Positions 12,706-24,948 of a stretch of DNA of 64,000 nt are shown here, piece by piece. How positions within the stretch are numbered: position 1 is the stretch's first letter; every line of letters begins with the position of its first letter. Below the pieces are notes generated by a model. The model searched no databases and was not told the DNA's origin. It saw only the letters and a program-made list of their open reading frames with translations. A program made the translations under genes and the position numbers. Source of the stretch: Sisyra terminalis (Eukaryota; Arthropoda; Insecta; Neuroptera; Sisyridae); NCBI GenBank assembly GCA_958496175.1, contig OY292275.1, positions 45,647,701 to 45,711,700 of the forward strand. Direction: 5' to 3'.

Positions 12706-15614
12706 GCATATACAAGTTAACAAAATTGTATTAAGTAAAAATACCGCTAAATAGCTAACATATTTTGAAAAACGCCTGATAAGATATGCATGGATGCTAT
12801 CTATAGATAGTTCACAAATTTTAATTGGTTTGGATTTCAGAATGTATTCGCCGTATTCGCTTTTCAAAAAAAACATTTTACAGTATTTTTGGGAAAATCA
12901 TAACTGGAATATGGGCGCTGGGTGCGGGCATAAGGAATAATTTTTAGGACTAATTTTTTGGATAGTACCTATCGTTTCGTTATTTTTCGATGGAAGTTTG
13001 ACCCAACACCTCTGGGTTTTTCAAGTTTTCTAGGTCACCTCCATTTTTGAGAGTCAAATCATTCAAAATTTTAGTACATTGAAAAATTGAATATGGAAAC
13101 GATAAAATCATGTCTTTCTGTATTACATAGCTTATATGATCTGCAGTGAAATCCGTATAACTTTAGCTTAAATTATATTGTATTACAATAATGTAAATCT
13201 ACTACATTAATGAATATCTATTAATAATTTGTACTAAAAATAGACCTGAATAATTTTTTTATTTTTTCTCGCGCACCCCTAAAGATTAATTCTCTGCCTT
13301 CTTCCTGTCCCTTTTCTGTTTTTATGAACCGTTTTTCTCTATGATTTTCAATTGATTCATAATCCTGTAAATTTACAGACTAAGCTCTTTCGGTGAAAGA
13401 ATTTTTTCGTGGCAAATTATTAAAAAAATGGCCCTTTGCTTATAATAGTTTAAACATCCTGCGTGCAATATGGTAATATCAATGCTAAATGTTTTTGCAT
13501 TAATTTGCTATAAGCATCGATTCTTTTCTTTTAATTTAATAAATATCTCAAAGGAAAAAAATAAGTATATAGTGAAATATAAACGATCCACGCTCTGATA
13601 ATATTTTCTTTGAAAATATTTGAAAATTAAAATTTACCATCGCCGTCGTATATATAAGAAGCAACAAAAACAGAACGAAATAGACAACTATGAATTTATA
13701 ACAGAACTTTTTTGTATCGCTTCGCTCGCATAACACACAGCGATTGTGTATTGTACATATGCAGAAAAAATAATATATAAATATTCATAACAATATGTTC
13801 TCATAATAAACTGAGCGAAAGCCTTCACAAAATTAACATTGGTTTTCCAGCCTGCGGGAACCAATGAAAAATACGTATGCCGTAATAAATATGGCGTATA
13901 CAGGGCGAAAATAGCACAGAGAGAATGTTACCATTCGATCTAAGGGTCGTTTACTCCGTTGTAAGCATAACAAATCACGCACAGGGACTCTAATCTCTGC
14001 GAGTGAACCACAAAATGTGAGGGGGCGGTGGTGGTGATAGTGGTACTATACTACTAGCTGCCATACATACATATGTAGGTACACAAATACACATAAAAGA
14101 AGACTAAGAAACGTCCAGCTTTGCCACAAGAACACAATATTATCAACATTGAATTATACCAAACAGAAAATATAAATTTTTTCCTCAGTTGTAATTTTCT
14201 GTAACATCCTCGTCATGTTTACTATATGTTTATTTTCCGCTTTTTCTTTCCGCCTTGTTATGATATGTAGACAATTTGCTCCCATTTTTTGTGTTCTCTT
14301 CGTCTTTATAAAATTAATATTTCTTTTACATATTGTTATTTGCATGCACATGCTTTTTATGCCTCAATTTTTTCTCTTTTGCGGCGACTATAGTTATAAT
14401 ATAATATATGCGGTGCGTTCCGTGACAATGGATCGTTCGATTCTCTTTAAATTTATATTTAGATTAACTGAAGAAATTTCAAATATTTTTGAAGGATTTT
14501 TATTTTTATGGCCACCAATAATAGCCTGTATCCTCATATAACGAAACTACAACCATAAAACGAAATTCCAGAAGGAAGCATTTTGAAAATTGAAATTTAT
14601 ATGCACCAATCACGTAGCTTTCAACCCTCTCGCTTATGTTTCAACGGTGTTAAACGTATTTTGGACGAAAAAAGAGTCATTTAATATCATAATTCTTGTT
14701 AGTGTGAGAAATCTACATTAATATTTGCATTATTTAACTTCATTGTTTTGTGATGTATAAAACTTGGAAAAAATCAGTTCAAAATATAATTTAAAAACTT
14801 ATCTTGTATATGTTCCTTATCGTTTGTTGTTTGCATATAATAGTTCCTGAATGTATGTTCATGTGCATATATATGTATAGTGTCTTTTGAAAGTTTCTAG
14901 CGATGAAGAGATTCCTGCAAAGCTTTCCGTATTAGTTGAGAGAACATGTTAAATTTATTTTTCCTCAACGTGTTACGACAAGCAATGCAGTTTATTTTTA
15001 TAAAATAAGTGAATTATTAAAAAATGCACAGTTAACTTCTCTGTTTAAATTTGACATTACTTAAATCGAAGAATATGAAAACTAGCTTATAAGTTAAAAT
15101 AGTGCATCTAGTTGCATAAGTTTTTTTTTTTGTAAGCGTTCTTTCAAAACGAGGCTTATAAGGACTTCGATATTCTAGTTATTAGACTAAGTATTCCTAA
15201 GGTTTATTGTAGCTATTGAAATGCAACTTGTAGGACCTATTTTAACTGGTTAATCAATCACTTTCTACTTTTAATTCTTTTAATCGCCATCTTATTAGAA
15301 CGTAGTATTAGAGTCTAAATCTTTATGGAAATACGGAACCACTGGTAGTTAGCAAGAAGATAGAATAATCCTACAAAAAAAAGAAACGGTTTTCGTAATA
15401 CCTACACCAAAGAATTTCTTTTCATTAATGAAAAAAATAATAATAATAAAATTTGTTCTGACATTATAAATCTTATAAAACAAAACAGAAGAATTGTATT
15501 AAAAATAGTTCCTCAATTAAATAAAAACTTAGTTAATTTTTCCTACACCAAATATCGTTCGATACCAACATCAACAATTAACGACACTCACAATAGATAT
15601 AATTCCTGAATATT
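12706..15614. other. Intronic DNA, no gene seen
   Basis: Includes a 108-codon open frame at 14215-14541 (+) that is hydrophobic and phenylalanine-rich, as expected from AT-rich noncoding DNA; no domain is recognisable. The patch at 13840-14110 is less AT-rich and non-repetitive. Confidence 0.4.
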
Positions 15615-15760
15615 TTTTTTTCTTATACGGTTCAGTAGGATGAAGCTTGGAAAGCCCTAACACTGCAGCTTTAGGCTTATTGTGTTTCCTAGATCCCAAA
15701 TTCACCTAATTAAGTAATCTAAGTCAAGAAGCCGATCAAATTTCAGCGACCGATAAACAA
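15615..15760 (-). mobile_element. LINE 3'-end fragment
   Basis: Shares the string TTAGGCTTATTGTG and its surroundings with the fragments at 40329 and 57230. Read on the minus strand it ends in poly(A) (a T run at 15615-15623 on the plus strand). It is heavily truncated at the 5' side and has no coding part. Family assignment follows from the RNase H-bearing copy at 57230-57958. Confidence 0.55.
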
Positions 15761-18700
15761 GATGTCATTCGACTAATTTTTCAAGCCCCTCGGTAAACAT
15801 TCCCACGCACTACATATGTTTCTGCCTTATATATGGTGATTCTTATTCCCAAAAGTACTAAATGTTTATATCTCTAGATTTTTCTGTATATATCAGCGTC
15901 AGATCTATTATGTGTCACAAAGCTATCAATATATCATGGGACAATAGTTTGCTCTTGAATTAAACAATTGTTACCTTATGGTGTACTTTTTGCCACCCGT
16001 TTCCTTTTTTACCAACTTCATTTTTCCATATTTTTTTCTGTCAACGTAATCTCTTTTTCGCCGCACTGAGAACCCAAATCTTAGCAAGTAACCCAAGATT
16101 CGGCAACTGTAAATTAATAAATTTTTAAAGTAACAGAGGGCGTTACAACATAAAAAGCATTTTCTTTTATTTGCCAAAATATGCGCGTTGATTTCTGCAT
16201 AGGATCTAAAAGTCTCTAAAATTATGTCGGTATTTTTCCATGCTACATCTTTGGCGATTGATCCATTTCAAATGTAGAATTAATCCTATGTTTCAGCAGT
16301 CTTATTAAGAAAAGATCTCTTATGATTTTTTTCTAATTTTACCACACTTCATTATTTTGCAATTAGCAGTTGTTGTTTTGGGCAAATTCTTTAATCGTTT
16401 TCCTATGTAACTATCTATATAACTATTACTTCCTTACTAGATACTATTAACTAATTATGGACCGGTAAATGATATCAGAAATTTTAAACTTGCAGAAGTA
16501 TCTGGTTTTTATTTTCCGCATTGCCAATATGGCCAGAGACTTACCCTAAGGTTATTTGAACTAGAGTGACCAGGTCTATAATATGGCCCAGAATATAATC
16601 TGAACTTTTTCCATTGTCTTAAGTATAGTGAGTTATAAAATAACTAACTGTTATAAAATATATATTTTTTAATTCTTTTTAGGTAAACTTCCGTGTATAG
16701 ATACGAATGGGAAAGCTGTCAATTTGTTTCAAAAATGAGGACCCAAGTTCTCTTTCTGGAAACACGGAATTTTAGTTCTTATTTTTTTTTATACAAATTA
16801 AATTCTTAGGTTAGTAAAATACAAATGATTGGATACTCTTGGTTCTCTAGATTTAGAGTTAACTATGTCGGAAAAATGTCTATCTGGTCCCACTGTAAAA
16901 ATCCTTTACTTGTAAAAAAATGTGCTGATTCCATTCCCAGTGGTATTGTTATTTTCACATTTAATTATGGAGTAGAACTATTTCTTCATAATTATCCCAA
17001 TTCTCTTGTAGTTCCTTTTGATTTGATACCTTTTTGGCAATAGTCAAAGAAATTTTATTGGATAATTTCAAATTTTCTTCGTCTAATGGAATTTAACGGA
17101 ATTAAATCATCTAGCAACTAGAAAATAAGGTTCCAAAAAGCCATTTTTTTTTTTGTTTCTTGCATTTTTGTGTTATAAATTTAGAGTTAAGCTTACATTT
17201 ACACTTGCTACTTACAAAAATGTAACCAAAATTAGCTTTTTTCGTAGGTCACTTCTATTGCTTACTTTTCTTATGCCAAAAAATTGGAGGCCTCCAGAAT
17301 AATGATGATGTAAAGGAAATTATTGTACCTCTTTAGTCTTTGATAATTAAAACAACTGCTACTCCATACTTATGAGATAAAAGGTCAATGTTAAAAATTA
17401 AGAAAAAAGTTTTAATTTTTAAAGAAAATTGAAATCAAGCCAATATTTTATATGTTCAAGCTCCATGAAAGAGTGATTAACTATTTGGTATGAAATACGA
17501 ATTTACGAAATATGATTAAAATACAGTTGAAAAAGTAAAACATCATGTAAAAAGTCATACCGTTGATGAAATTGTCTAATTATTTCAACTTGCATTTTTT
17601 ATCAGAAATACGTAACAAATGAACAAAAATATCTCGAATAACTATTGAAATGTTGTAAATAAACATCATTAGATCAATTAAAAATAAATCCTTTTTTTTG
17701 CACTAACATACTCCCAATAAATTGCTGTTGACTGACGTTGTTACAAAATTAATACAAAAATTATCACCGAAACGTTTTTAATTACTAAATTCGAGCTTTT
17801 CCAACTGTGAAAAATCCTCAAACAAAGCCGTTAACTCTTAATTATTTCAGTGATGTAAAAAAAAGACCAAAATTAAATCTGAAAATATATCACTAATCCC
17901 AAAATTTAATTTCATTTACACTAGCGAAAAACAGTACGAATATATTTTGTGTTTTAATGGGAAATATAAAAATTAGAATTGTAGGTATTCTTTTAGCTGG
18001 CAGTTTGAAGATTGGGGCCTACCTGCAGTGCAATTAAATTTAACGATCGCTTTTCATTCGGTATTATTTGTGTAGAATATAGGTATTGATATGGTGGATA
18101 TATATTTTCGTTTTTGTTATTGTGGCAAACGAAACTGTTATGTTTTATAATAGAAAATCGGCTTAAGAAAATAAAATTGGCTGTGTTGCTAACCAAAGGT
18201 TATAATGGCGTGGAGGAAAGGAATGGAGGTTTGTATTTTTAAGTAAACAAAAGTGAACGACTGTAAATGTAGATAAAGTCTTGCTCTTAGTTCAGCCGAC
18301 CAAAAAATAGGGTTCCGAGAGAAAAAGCACTTGTGTGAAGAGCCTATTTTTCCTTTCGTTTGTGCGAGCTTTTGCCGTTCCAGGATTGTTATTATATTGT
18401 TATCGTGGACTGCAGCTATTTTCATTTGAAATTTGTGATTATCGTTCCGTGTAATGGGAGCAATAAGCATTATGTTTTCTTATCAATTTTTCAAAACATT
18501 GCTGGAAAATAATTAATGCTCCCGCTACCATTACGCTGGCCGTGAAAAAAATAATTTTTTCCGAAGGAAATCGCATTGTCGGTGATTCGAGTTGAGATTG
18601 AGCGAAATGTTTAATCGATATATCTACTACATACCTACATGCATAGGTACACATAGTATATATCAGCTGAAAGAAATCTACTTTCTCACGATTCGATTGT

Positions 18701-19400
18701 GCCAAGTGCGTTTATTCAAAACCGGTGGAACGAAATATGGTGTAATTTATAGAGGATGTTGTCAGTGAGGATTCGAATTGAAAGGAAAACCTTTTACGGA
18801 TCGAGCGAGTAAACCGATCTGTCAACTGGCGTTGCTGAAATGTCCTTGCAAACAAGCTTTCGTTTCATCCTTTATGTCAGCGAACATTACACACTTTCTG
18901 TCCTCAACTGCATATATTCCCAACCAACTTTTATTGATACTGAATGGAAAATATAAAAAATAAAATGTAAAATTTCTATCTTCAACAAATCGCCCACGCT
19001 TTGATTCATTTCAATCATTCATACTTGATTTTCCAGCTGCCCCAAAAGGAAAAATATTAAAACTTGACCCAATGTCGCCCGAAGAAAATATCGATGGTGG
19101 AAAACGATAATACAATAAGAAAAATGGTGACTTACGGTATTTGTTGGTTTGAATTTTCATAAGAATTGACCGTTGGTTTTTCATCGGATTAGAAAATTAA
19201 AATTATGGTTTACTTAAATTTGTACAAAAGTGTTATTCTTAAGGATCTTAAGGATCAAAAACCATCTCAAAAATGACTTCAATTAAAAAATTAAGATAGT
19301 AGAGGAACACAAACAGACATTGAAAAAAACACGCCAAAGAAGAGAAACCTTCCACCAACATAAAATTTAGAGTAGGATAATTATAGGGTGTAATTATAGT
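15761..19400. other. Intronic DNA with possible second ratchet point
   Basis: No coding sequence recognised. At about 16662-16688 TTTTTTAATTCTTTTTAG is joined directly to GTAAAC, a weaker candidate recursive splice site. The 18270-18900 stretch is less AT-rich and non-repetitive on both strands, with several overlapping short frames, and may be a conserved noncoding block. Its frames carry no domain. Confidence 0.35.
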
Positions 19401-19407
19401 TTTGATA

Positions 19408-19709
19408 CCAGTTGTTTAAGATCGTTTTTTTTAATTTAATATTTTTACTATTCAATTGGCTACGTTTCGTTACGTATCGTAACTTCATCAGGCTTCTATA
19501 AAAAATTAAATTAATTACAAAATATACCAATCATACATAAATTTCAAAACTACAATAATATACATATAATATAGATAATATAAAATATTTGTAATTAAAT
19601 AATAATGTTTGTAATTATTATAGTTTTGAAATTTATGTATTAAATAATAAAATTAAATAAAATTAAATAGTAAAAATATTAAATAAAAAAACCGATCATA
19701 AACAACCTG
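19408..19709 (-). mobile_element. Penelope-type terminal fragment forming a palindrome
   Basis: The outer arms (TTGTTTAAGATCG and TTAATATTTTTACTATT on the left) are mirrored at 19664-19709. An inner pair ATAAATTTCAAAACTA / TAGTTTTGAAATTTAT lies at about 19538-19633. The left arm contains a hammerhead-ribozyme core on the minus strand, a feature of the terminal repeats of Penelope-like retroelements, which are often found as inverted partial copies. No reverse transcriptase remains here. Confidence 0.55.
19456..19496 (-). ncRNA. Hammerhead ribozyme motif (Penelope-like type)
   Basis: On the minus strand the order is CTGATGA (19491-19485), stem II GTTAC with loop GATAC and closing GTAAC (19483-19469), then GAAAC (19468-19464). 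These are the two invariant core strings of the hammerhead, separated by a perfectly paired stem II. The following GTA is a permissible cleavage triplet, and the bases after it (GC) can begin stem I with GC just before CTGATGA. Stem III would be only AC/GT. This minimal form is known from Penelope-like elements and is thought to work as dimers. Activity is untested. Confidence 0.7.
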
Positions 19710-22169
19710 AATTGTCTTCTTATTTAAAAAAATAAAAGCTGAGATCTGAATATTATCATCTATTATTTTTATTTTATTCAAATATATATTATAAACTTTT
19801 CCAGACTTCGAGTTTGCATTTTCGATAAATGATTTGAATCCATCAACTTAGAATTCTTTTTAAGTTTTAAAGTTGGTATTTTCACTTATGGACAGACAAA
19901 TATTCGAATACGAATATTCTCTCTATCCTCTATAACAAGTTCATTAGTTTCTAAGTAGTAAGCACTTGATCAAATTTTCCAAGGAATTTAGATATTAATA
20001 TGTCCTTCAATCTTTGAATAACTTTATAGAAAATCGTTTCGTGATTTTTTTGGTGATAACTTCATCCCTTGTAATCACATACAATGTGTAATTACAGTGA
20101 TTGTTTCTGAATAGTGTATTGGCTATCACAATATTCTTTCAAAGTATTACTTTCTTGAGTAGATACTCTTGTTCTTTGTACTTTATACTGCTATTTATGT
20201 TATTGCCCTTTTAATATTTTTGGAGTAGGTAACTAAAACTGTTTTCGCATGAGTTTCTTTAAAATTAATCTTTCTTTGGTTTTTTATAAAATAATTAAGG
20301 AGTGGAACATGAAAATTTAGAATCGACCCGATAATTAATTTTGAGGATACCATTAAGTTGCTGTAGCTGCTGCGCCATTCGCCATTAAGTATTCATTTCA
20401 ATAAGCACAAAATTATTAAAACCTTTTTCTCAAAAGTATTTTTTAGATACGGTGGGCACTAAAACATTTTTCCCTTGTTTTATCAACCAATCAGAAACAA
20501 GTGATTTTTCCTTAGCCTAAAAATAATTTTGGAAGAAAAACACTTATAATCAGGTGTTACTATATTTTTGCCACATTTTTCTACAATCAACCTTCAAAAA
20601 TTATGGATGAAAATCACGAAAAAGTTTGATTTCCCTGACCTACTAAAATATATAATAATCCAGTGATGAATTTGCTGCATGGTTGGAAAACTAAACTATC
20701 AAGTTCTTCCCTGCAAAGAGGGTCGTTACGATTTTCGGGAATGGTACCACCAAAATTCAGTAGTAACAAAAAGTGCTAACAAATAATTCAAACCCATCCT
20801 TTCCTTTAGTGTCTCATGGAATGATAATAGTTGTCACAAAATTTAGAAAAAAGAACACTGTTATTTTGAACAATTTACAGTTAATTGAATTTTTAAAGAA
20901 AAAAAAATCTTTTTTTTTGTCCTTAATAACTGTTTTTACCCCTATATCTCTTATTTTCGGAATGATTGATGCATTTTCTAATTTAGCATCAGGGAGCGGC
21001 TAACAACCTTCACCTCAATAAAAAAAAATATCTTGGAAAAGAATTAGGACACGAACCTCCATCACCCACAATTTATTGAATAGGTTTTTGGTTTCAATAT
21101 CTTAATTACTAAAATTAAAAATTATTTCTTTTCAATCAAAAATTAGTTAAGAATATTAAGTAGGTATATGAAATTTGTTGCACTTGACTAATTATAACTA
21201 ATAATTTTAAGAAAAATTGATTTTTCTTGTATAAACTTTTGAAGAATTCATTCGTAAAATGAATTCAGAATAGTATGCAAATTGGCTATTAAAATAGTAA
21301 TTACAAAAAGAGCACAAAATATAGAATATTCCTCTTATGTCTTTTGTTGTGATCAAACATAACATTTTGTATTCCATTTGTCAAAAATAACACTTTTGCA
21401 AAGTTGAGAGACGAGTACAATATATTCGCTTGGAGCTATGTTGTTCCTCCATTTCTCCTTTCTTTGAATTATTTTACGTATGTTGTGACAACAGTGCGAC
21501 AGGTCCAAACTATATAACGCAGAAAATGAACATTTCCGGCAGCACACTTTGACAAATGAGGCGTCAGTATGAAAACATCTTCTTCGTCTTCTTGTGCTGC
21601 TGTTGTCCTCAACACCCGCACCAAACATATACCAAATTTCCTCTCACGGTCACTCGAACAATAGTCCATAAGTTATGGCTTCCATTAGCATTAGATATTT
21701 TATGTTTTGCGTTATCACTTCACTTCGGCGAAATATTTACGAATATTGTTCTTTTGCTTTTATTTTCATCGATCAAACGACCAAGAAAAAAAGCAGTTTG
21801 GCGTGATTGCGATGCTTTAACCGTAAATATATCGAAAATGGTGACTTAAGAGGCAAAAAACTGTTACACAAAGATATCAGAGATTTTTTTTTGTTTATTG
21901 GTAAATTAAGTTTAAAAAATTTTTGTTGTCTTTAGCGTTTTATCGCTTATCAGAAAAAGTGTAACCTTATAACTTTGAACCATTCCTGCAAACGATTTAG
22001 GTATTTTGTTAAAAAATTATAAGTTTCTGTGAAATCAAATTGGAAGATAATTTTCCTTGTCTATTACTCGTTTTTTTTTTTGATTTATGGAAAAGTAAGG
22101 ATAATTTTTCTTACAAACAGCTCAAATTAACGAATAATTGATAACAGAAAAACACAGATGCTTTTGAGG
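19710..22169. other. Intronic DNA, no gene seen
   Basis: AT-rich throughout. Open frames around 21350-21850 occur on both strands over the same less AT-rich stretch and have no recognisable domain; they look like mutual shadows over noncoding DNA. No repeats identified. Confidence 0.4.
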
Positions 22170-22331
22170 TTAATATTTTTTTTTTAATAACTTCTAAGGT
22201 TTCTTAGCGACTCTAGGGCTAATAAATATCCGTAATCAAAAAACATTGAAAGTTTGCTCGATACGAGATTCGAACCCAACACCTACCCGTTTTGGGGTGG
22301 CCACCTTGACCACTCTGCCACGAGCAGGCTT
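22170..22331 (-). repeat. tRNA-derived SINE, well-preserved copy
   Basis: Read on the minus strand: GTGGCAGAGTGGTCAAGGTG (A-box side), GGTGTTGGGTTCGAATC (B box), the shared body TGATTACGGATATTTA, the shared tail GAGTCGCTAAGAAACCTTAG, and a terminal A-rich run (T run at about 22178-22186 on the plus strand). This is the clearest B box of the five copies. The head resembles a Leu/Ser-type tRNA. Confidence 0.8.
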
Positions 22332-23580
22332 AAAAAATTGTGCTACTCATTATTTCCCAATTATTCCTATAAAATACGATATTTCTATGCTAACGCAGTT
22401 CTCAAATAGTTAAAAAACCGTCATTTTATACTAGCAAATTAAATCCAGAACAGTATCCAAACCAAACCAGACCAATAGTGTTACATTAATTTGTATGCTT
22501 ATAATAGAGTTAACAAATTCTTAATGCAGTAACTTTATGCCTTCTCATATTTCGCTATATTAAAGATCAGAACCTGTTGGCGTTAATATAAACAATTATT
22601 TTTAAACGCAAGACGAAAAAAAATACTTTTGTCGCAGAGAAGTCGTAAAATAGTATTCACCAAAGTTTAAAACAGTTCAATTTTCTTATCATTACTTAAT
22701 TTAACTACTTACTAACCATATTACATTAGTTTTAGGATAAGGTTATTATTAATACTGTTATAGTGTGATTAATAGCTTTAGAATAAATTTGAAGTAACTC
22801 TGAAATTAATTTTCTACTTACGATATTTAGGCAAACCAATAAAAAAAGTTTTGCTAATATTAGATTCGAAATAAATTATTGAGGATTTAATTTACCACTG
22901 GGTTGCAATACGTTTTTAACAAAGAAAATATGCATTCCAAAAACAGAATGCCAAAAAATCGAACCAAAATCCCAGAAAATTTCGTTTATCGATTTTGATC
23001 GAATCTCTTAGTTTAGGGATTTGAAGTGAGTTTTTCGTGTTTTTTTTATGTTTATTAGAAATAATTTCACTTTCGGTACTATGTAGACTAGTTTAGGACT
23101 ATTTAAATTGAAAAAAAATATTTGAGTTATGATTTATTTTTAAGTGATCTTATTAGTTTTTAAATTAAAACTTTTTGGTGAATTATTGTTGATCAAAAAT
23201 TACATCGTCTTATCGAAAGTGATTTCTACCTATATATTAATTCTTATACTAAAAATTTTATTCGAAAATTGTATTTTTCGTTAACTTTGGTTACGTTGTT
23301 TTATATAAATATACTTTTTGAAATATTGCATACCAATGGGAGCCATGGCATTGATGGCTATGATAACTTTTTTCAAATTTTGGGGAAATAATATCAATTT
23401 AAGGTGGTATTGCAGACGATTTTTTTTTTTTTGAAATAAAAGTTAAAATAGAGACCATCGATATTTCTTGTAAAACTCTTATTGTGATTAGATAATGACT
23501 TAGTCAGTGAAAGGGTAATAAACGGCCTTCTTTACTTTCATCATATAAATTTGGTTCCATAAAAAATTATACCAAGTAGA
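22332..23580. other. Intronic DNA, no gene seen
   Basis: AT-rich, without coding signal or recognised repeat. Confidence 0.4.
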
Positions 23581-23757
23581 TTACGATAGTAATATCATAA
23601 TCCAGAAACAGACTTTCATTTATGCAATGTTTCATTGAAAATTGCGATGTTCACAACGTTAAAATTCATACGTTAATATTAAGTGTTTGAAAATAGAACA
23701 TTGTAAAGATCATGATAATGAAAGTCTTATCCCGAATTACGATGTTACTATCGTAAA
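23581..23757. mobile_element. Short MITE with inverted ends
   Basis: The left end TTACGATAGTAA is mirrored by the right end TTACTATCGTAA. Similarity continues inward through a CATAATCC-like block and GACTTTCAT / ATGAAAGTC. Total length is about 177 bp. No convincing target duplication, so the superfamily is open. Confidence 0.6.
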
Positions 23758-24287
23758 TTTGACTATTATTTTTTCCGGTGTATAGACGAAATTTCAAACA
23801 AACTACTTCTGTTAAAAGGAATATGTTTGATTTTTTTTTTCAATGGTTAAATGAATGAATTTAAAAAATCGAGATCTTAAAGTGGAGTTGTAAAACAATT
23901 CAAAGGATCTATAAAGTTTTATATTTCCATTCATAAATCGTAATCATAGATAAAATTATTTAAATTAAATGAGTATTAATTAGTGTTATTAAATAAAAAT
24001 AAGTTTGCAATGCTTTGGTTAAGGTGTAGTATATGTTCTCCCCTTTTCTCTTAGAACAAAGCTTCAGAATTGAAACGGAATCGATCTTATCTTTTAAGAA
24101 ATTTTTATAAGGGATTCGATGAGAATCGCAAATATTTTTTGGCGGCACCTTTTTAGGATATTCTGTTAAAAATAGTCGTATCTCTATTAATTCTGTATCG
24201 ATATGTAAAAATCAAAGCTAAAATTTCTTAATGCGTTTAATACGTTCTTTTTACAAAAGTTACACAAGTAATACTGTTTTTGTTTAA

Positions 24288-24948
24288 AAAATCAATGGTA
24301 TAAGCTTGGATCAGGAACGTCAAAAGTTTCAAAACTGAAGAGAACTATTTTGAATGGTTTCGATATCATTTCAGTAAGTTTTGTTCACTCGAATGCAATT
24401 TGTACGTTAATTTTTACATATGCCAGAAATGAAGAAACGACGGTTATTTTCAAATATGTATTTATATTGTAATATGTAAAATTAAATTTTCGGTTCAAGT
24501 TCATTTTAGCACACCCACAATCTGCTAAAGTTGCATTTTCGACTTTTTTTATAATTTAATTCGCGATATTTTTGTTAATTCAATTTCAATAAGGTATAAT
24601 CCTCTCTTTTGTGTCTAAATTTTTATTATGGACCGATTTAATCGCGAGTTAAATTAAAAACAAAGTCACAATGCAACGTTGGCATGTTGTGGGTGTGCTA
24701 AAATGAACCTGAGCCGAAAATTTAATTTTACATATTACAATATAAATTCACATTTGAAAATAACCGTCGGTTTTTCATTTCTGGCATATGTCAAAATTTA
24801 CGTACAAATTGCATTCGAGTGAACAATATTTATGATATTGTTCGAGGACGAATCAGTTCGAGTGAATACGTACAGGAATATTTACGATACCATTCGAAAC
24901 AGTTCTCAAATTTTGACGTTACTGATCCAAGCTTACACCAAATCAACT
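24288..24948. repeat. Long inverted repeat of about 650 bp
   Basis: TAAGCTTGGATCAG at 24301 is mirrored at 24922-24935. Inner blocks match too: TTGTTCACTCGAATGC (24381) with its complement ending at 24826, the GAAAATAACCGTCG and TTAGCACACCCACAA blocks, and TTAATTCGCGAT near the centre. The arms are about 250-300 bp each around a loop of under 100 bp. The left arm is shorter, missing about 30 bp that the right arm has near 24835-24880. It looks like a foldback or MITE-type element; ends and target duplication are unclear. Confidence 0.7.

Noticed and set aside
14215..14541. 108-codon hydrophobic open frame (+)
   Set aside because: Phe/Ile/Leu-rich composition as expected for chance frames in T-rich DNA; no domain, no splice context.
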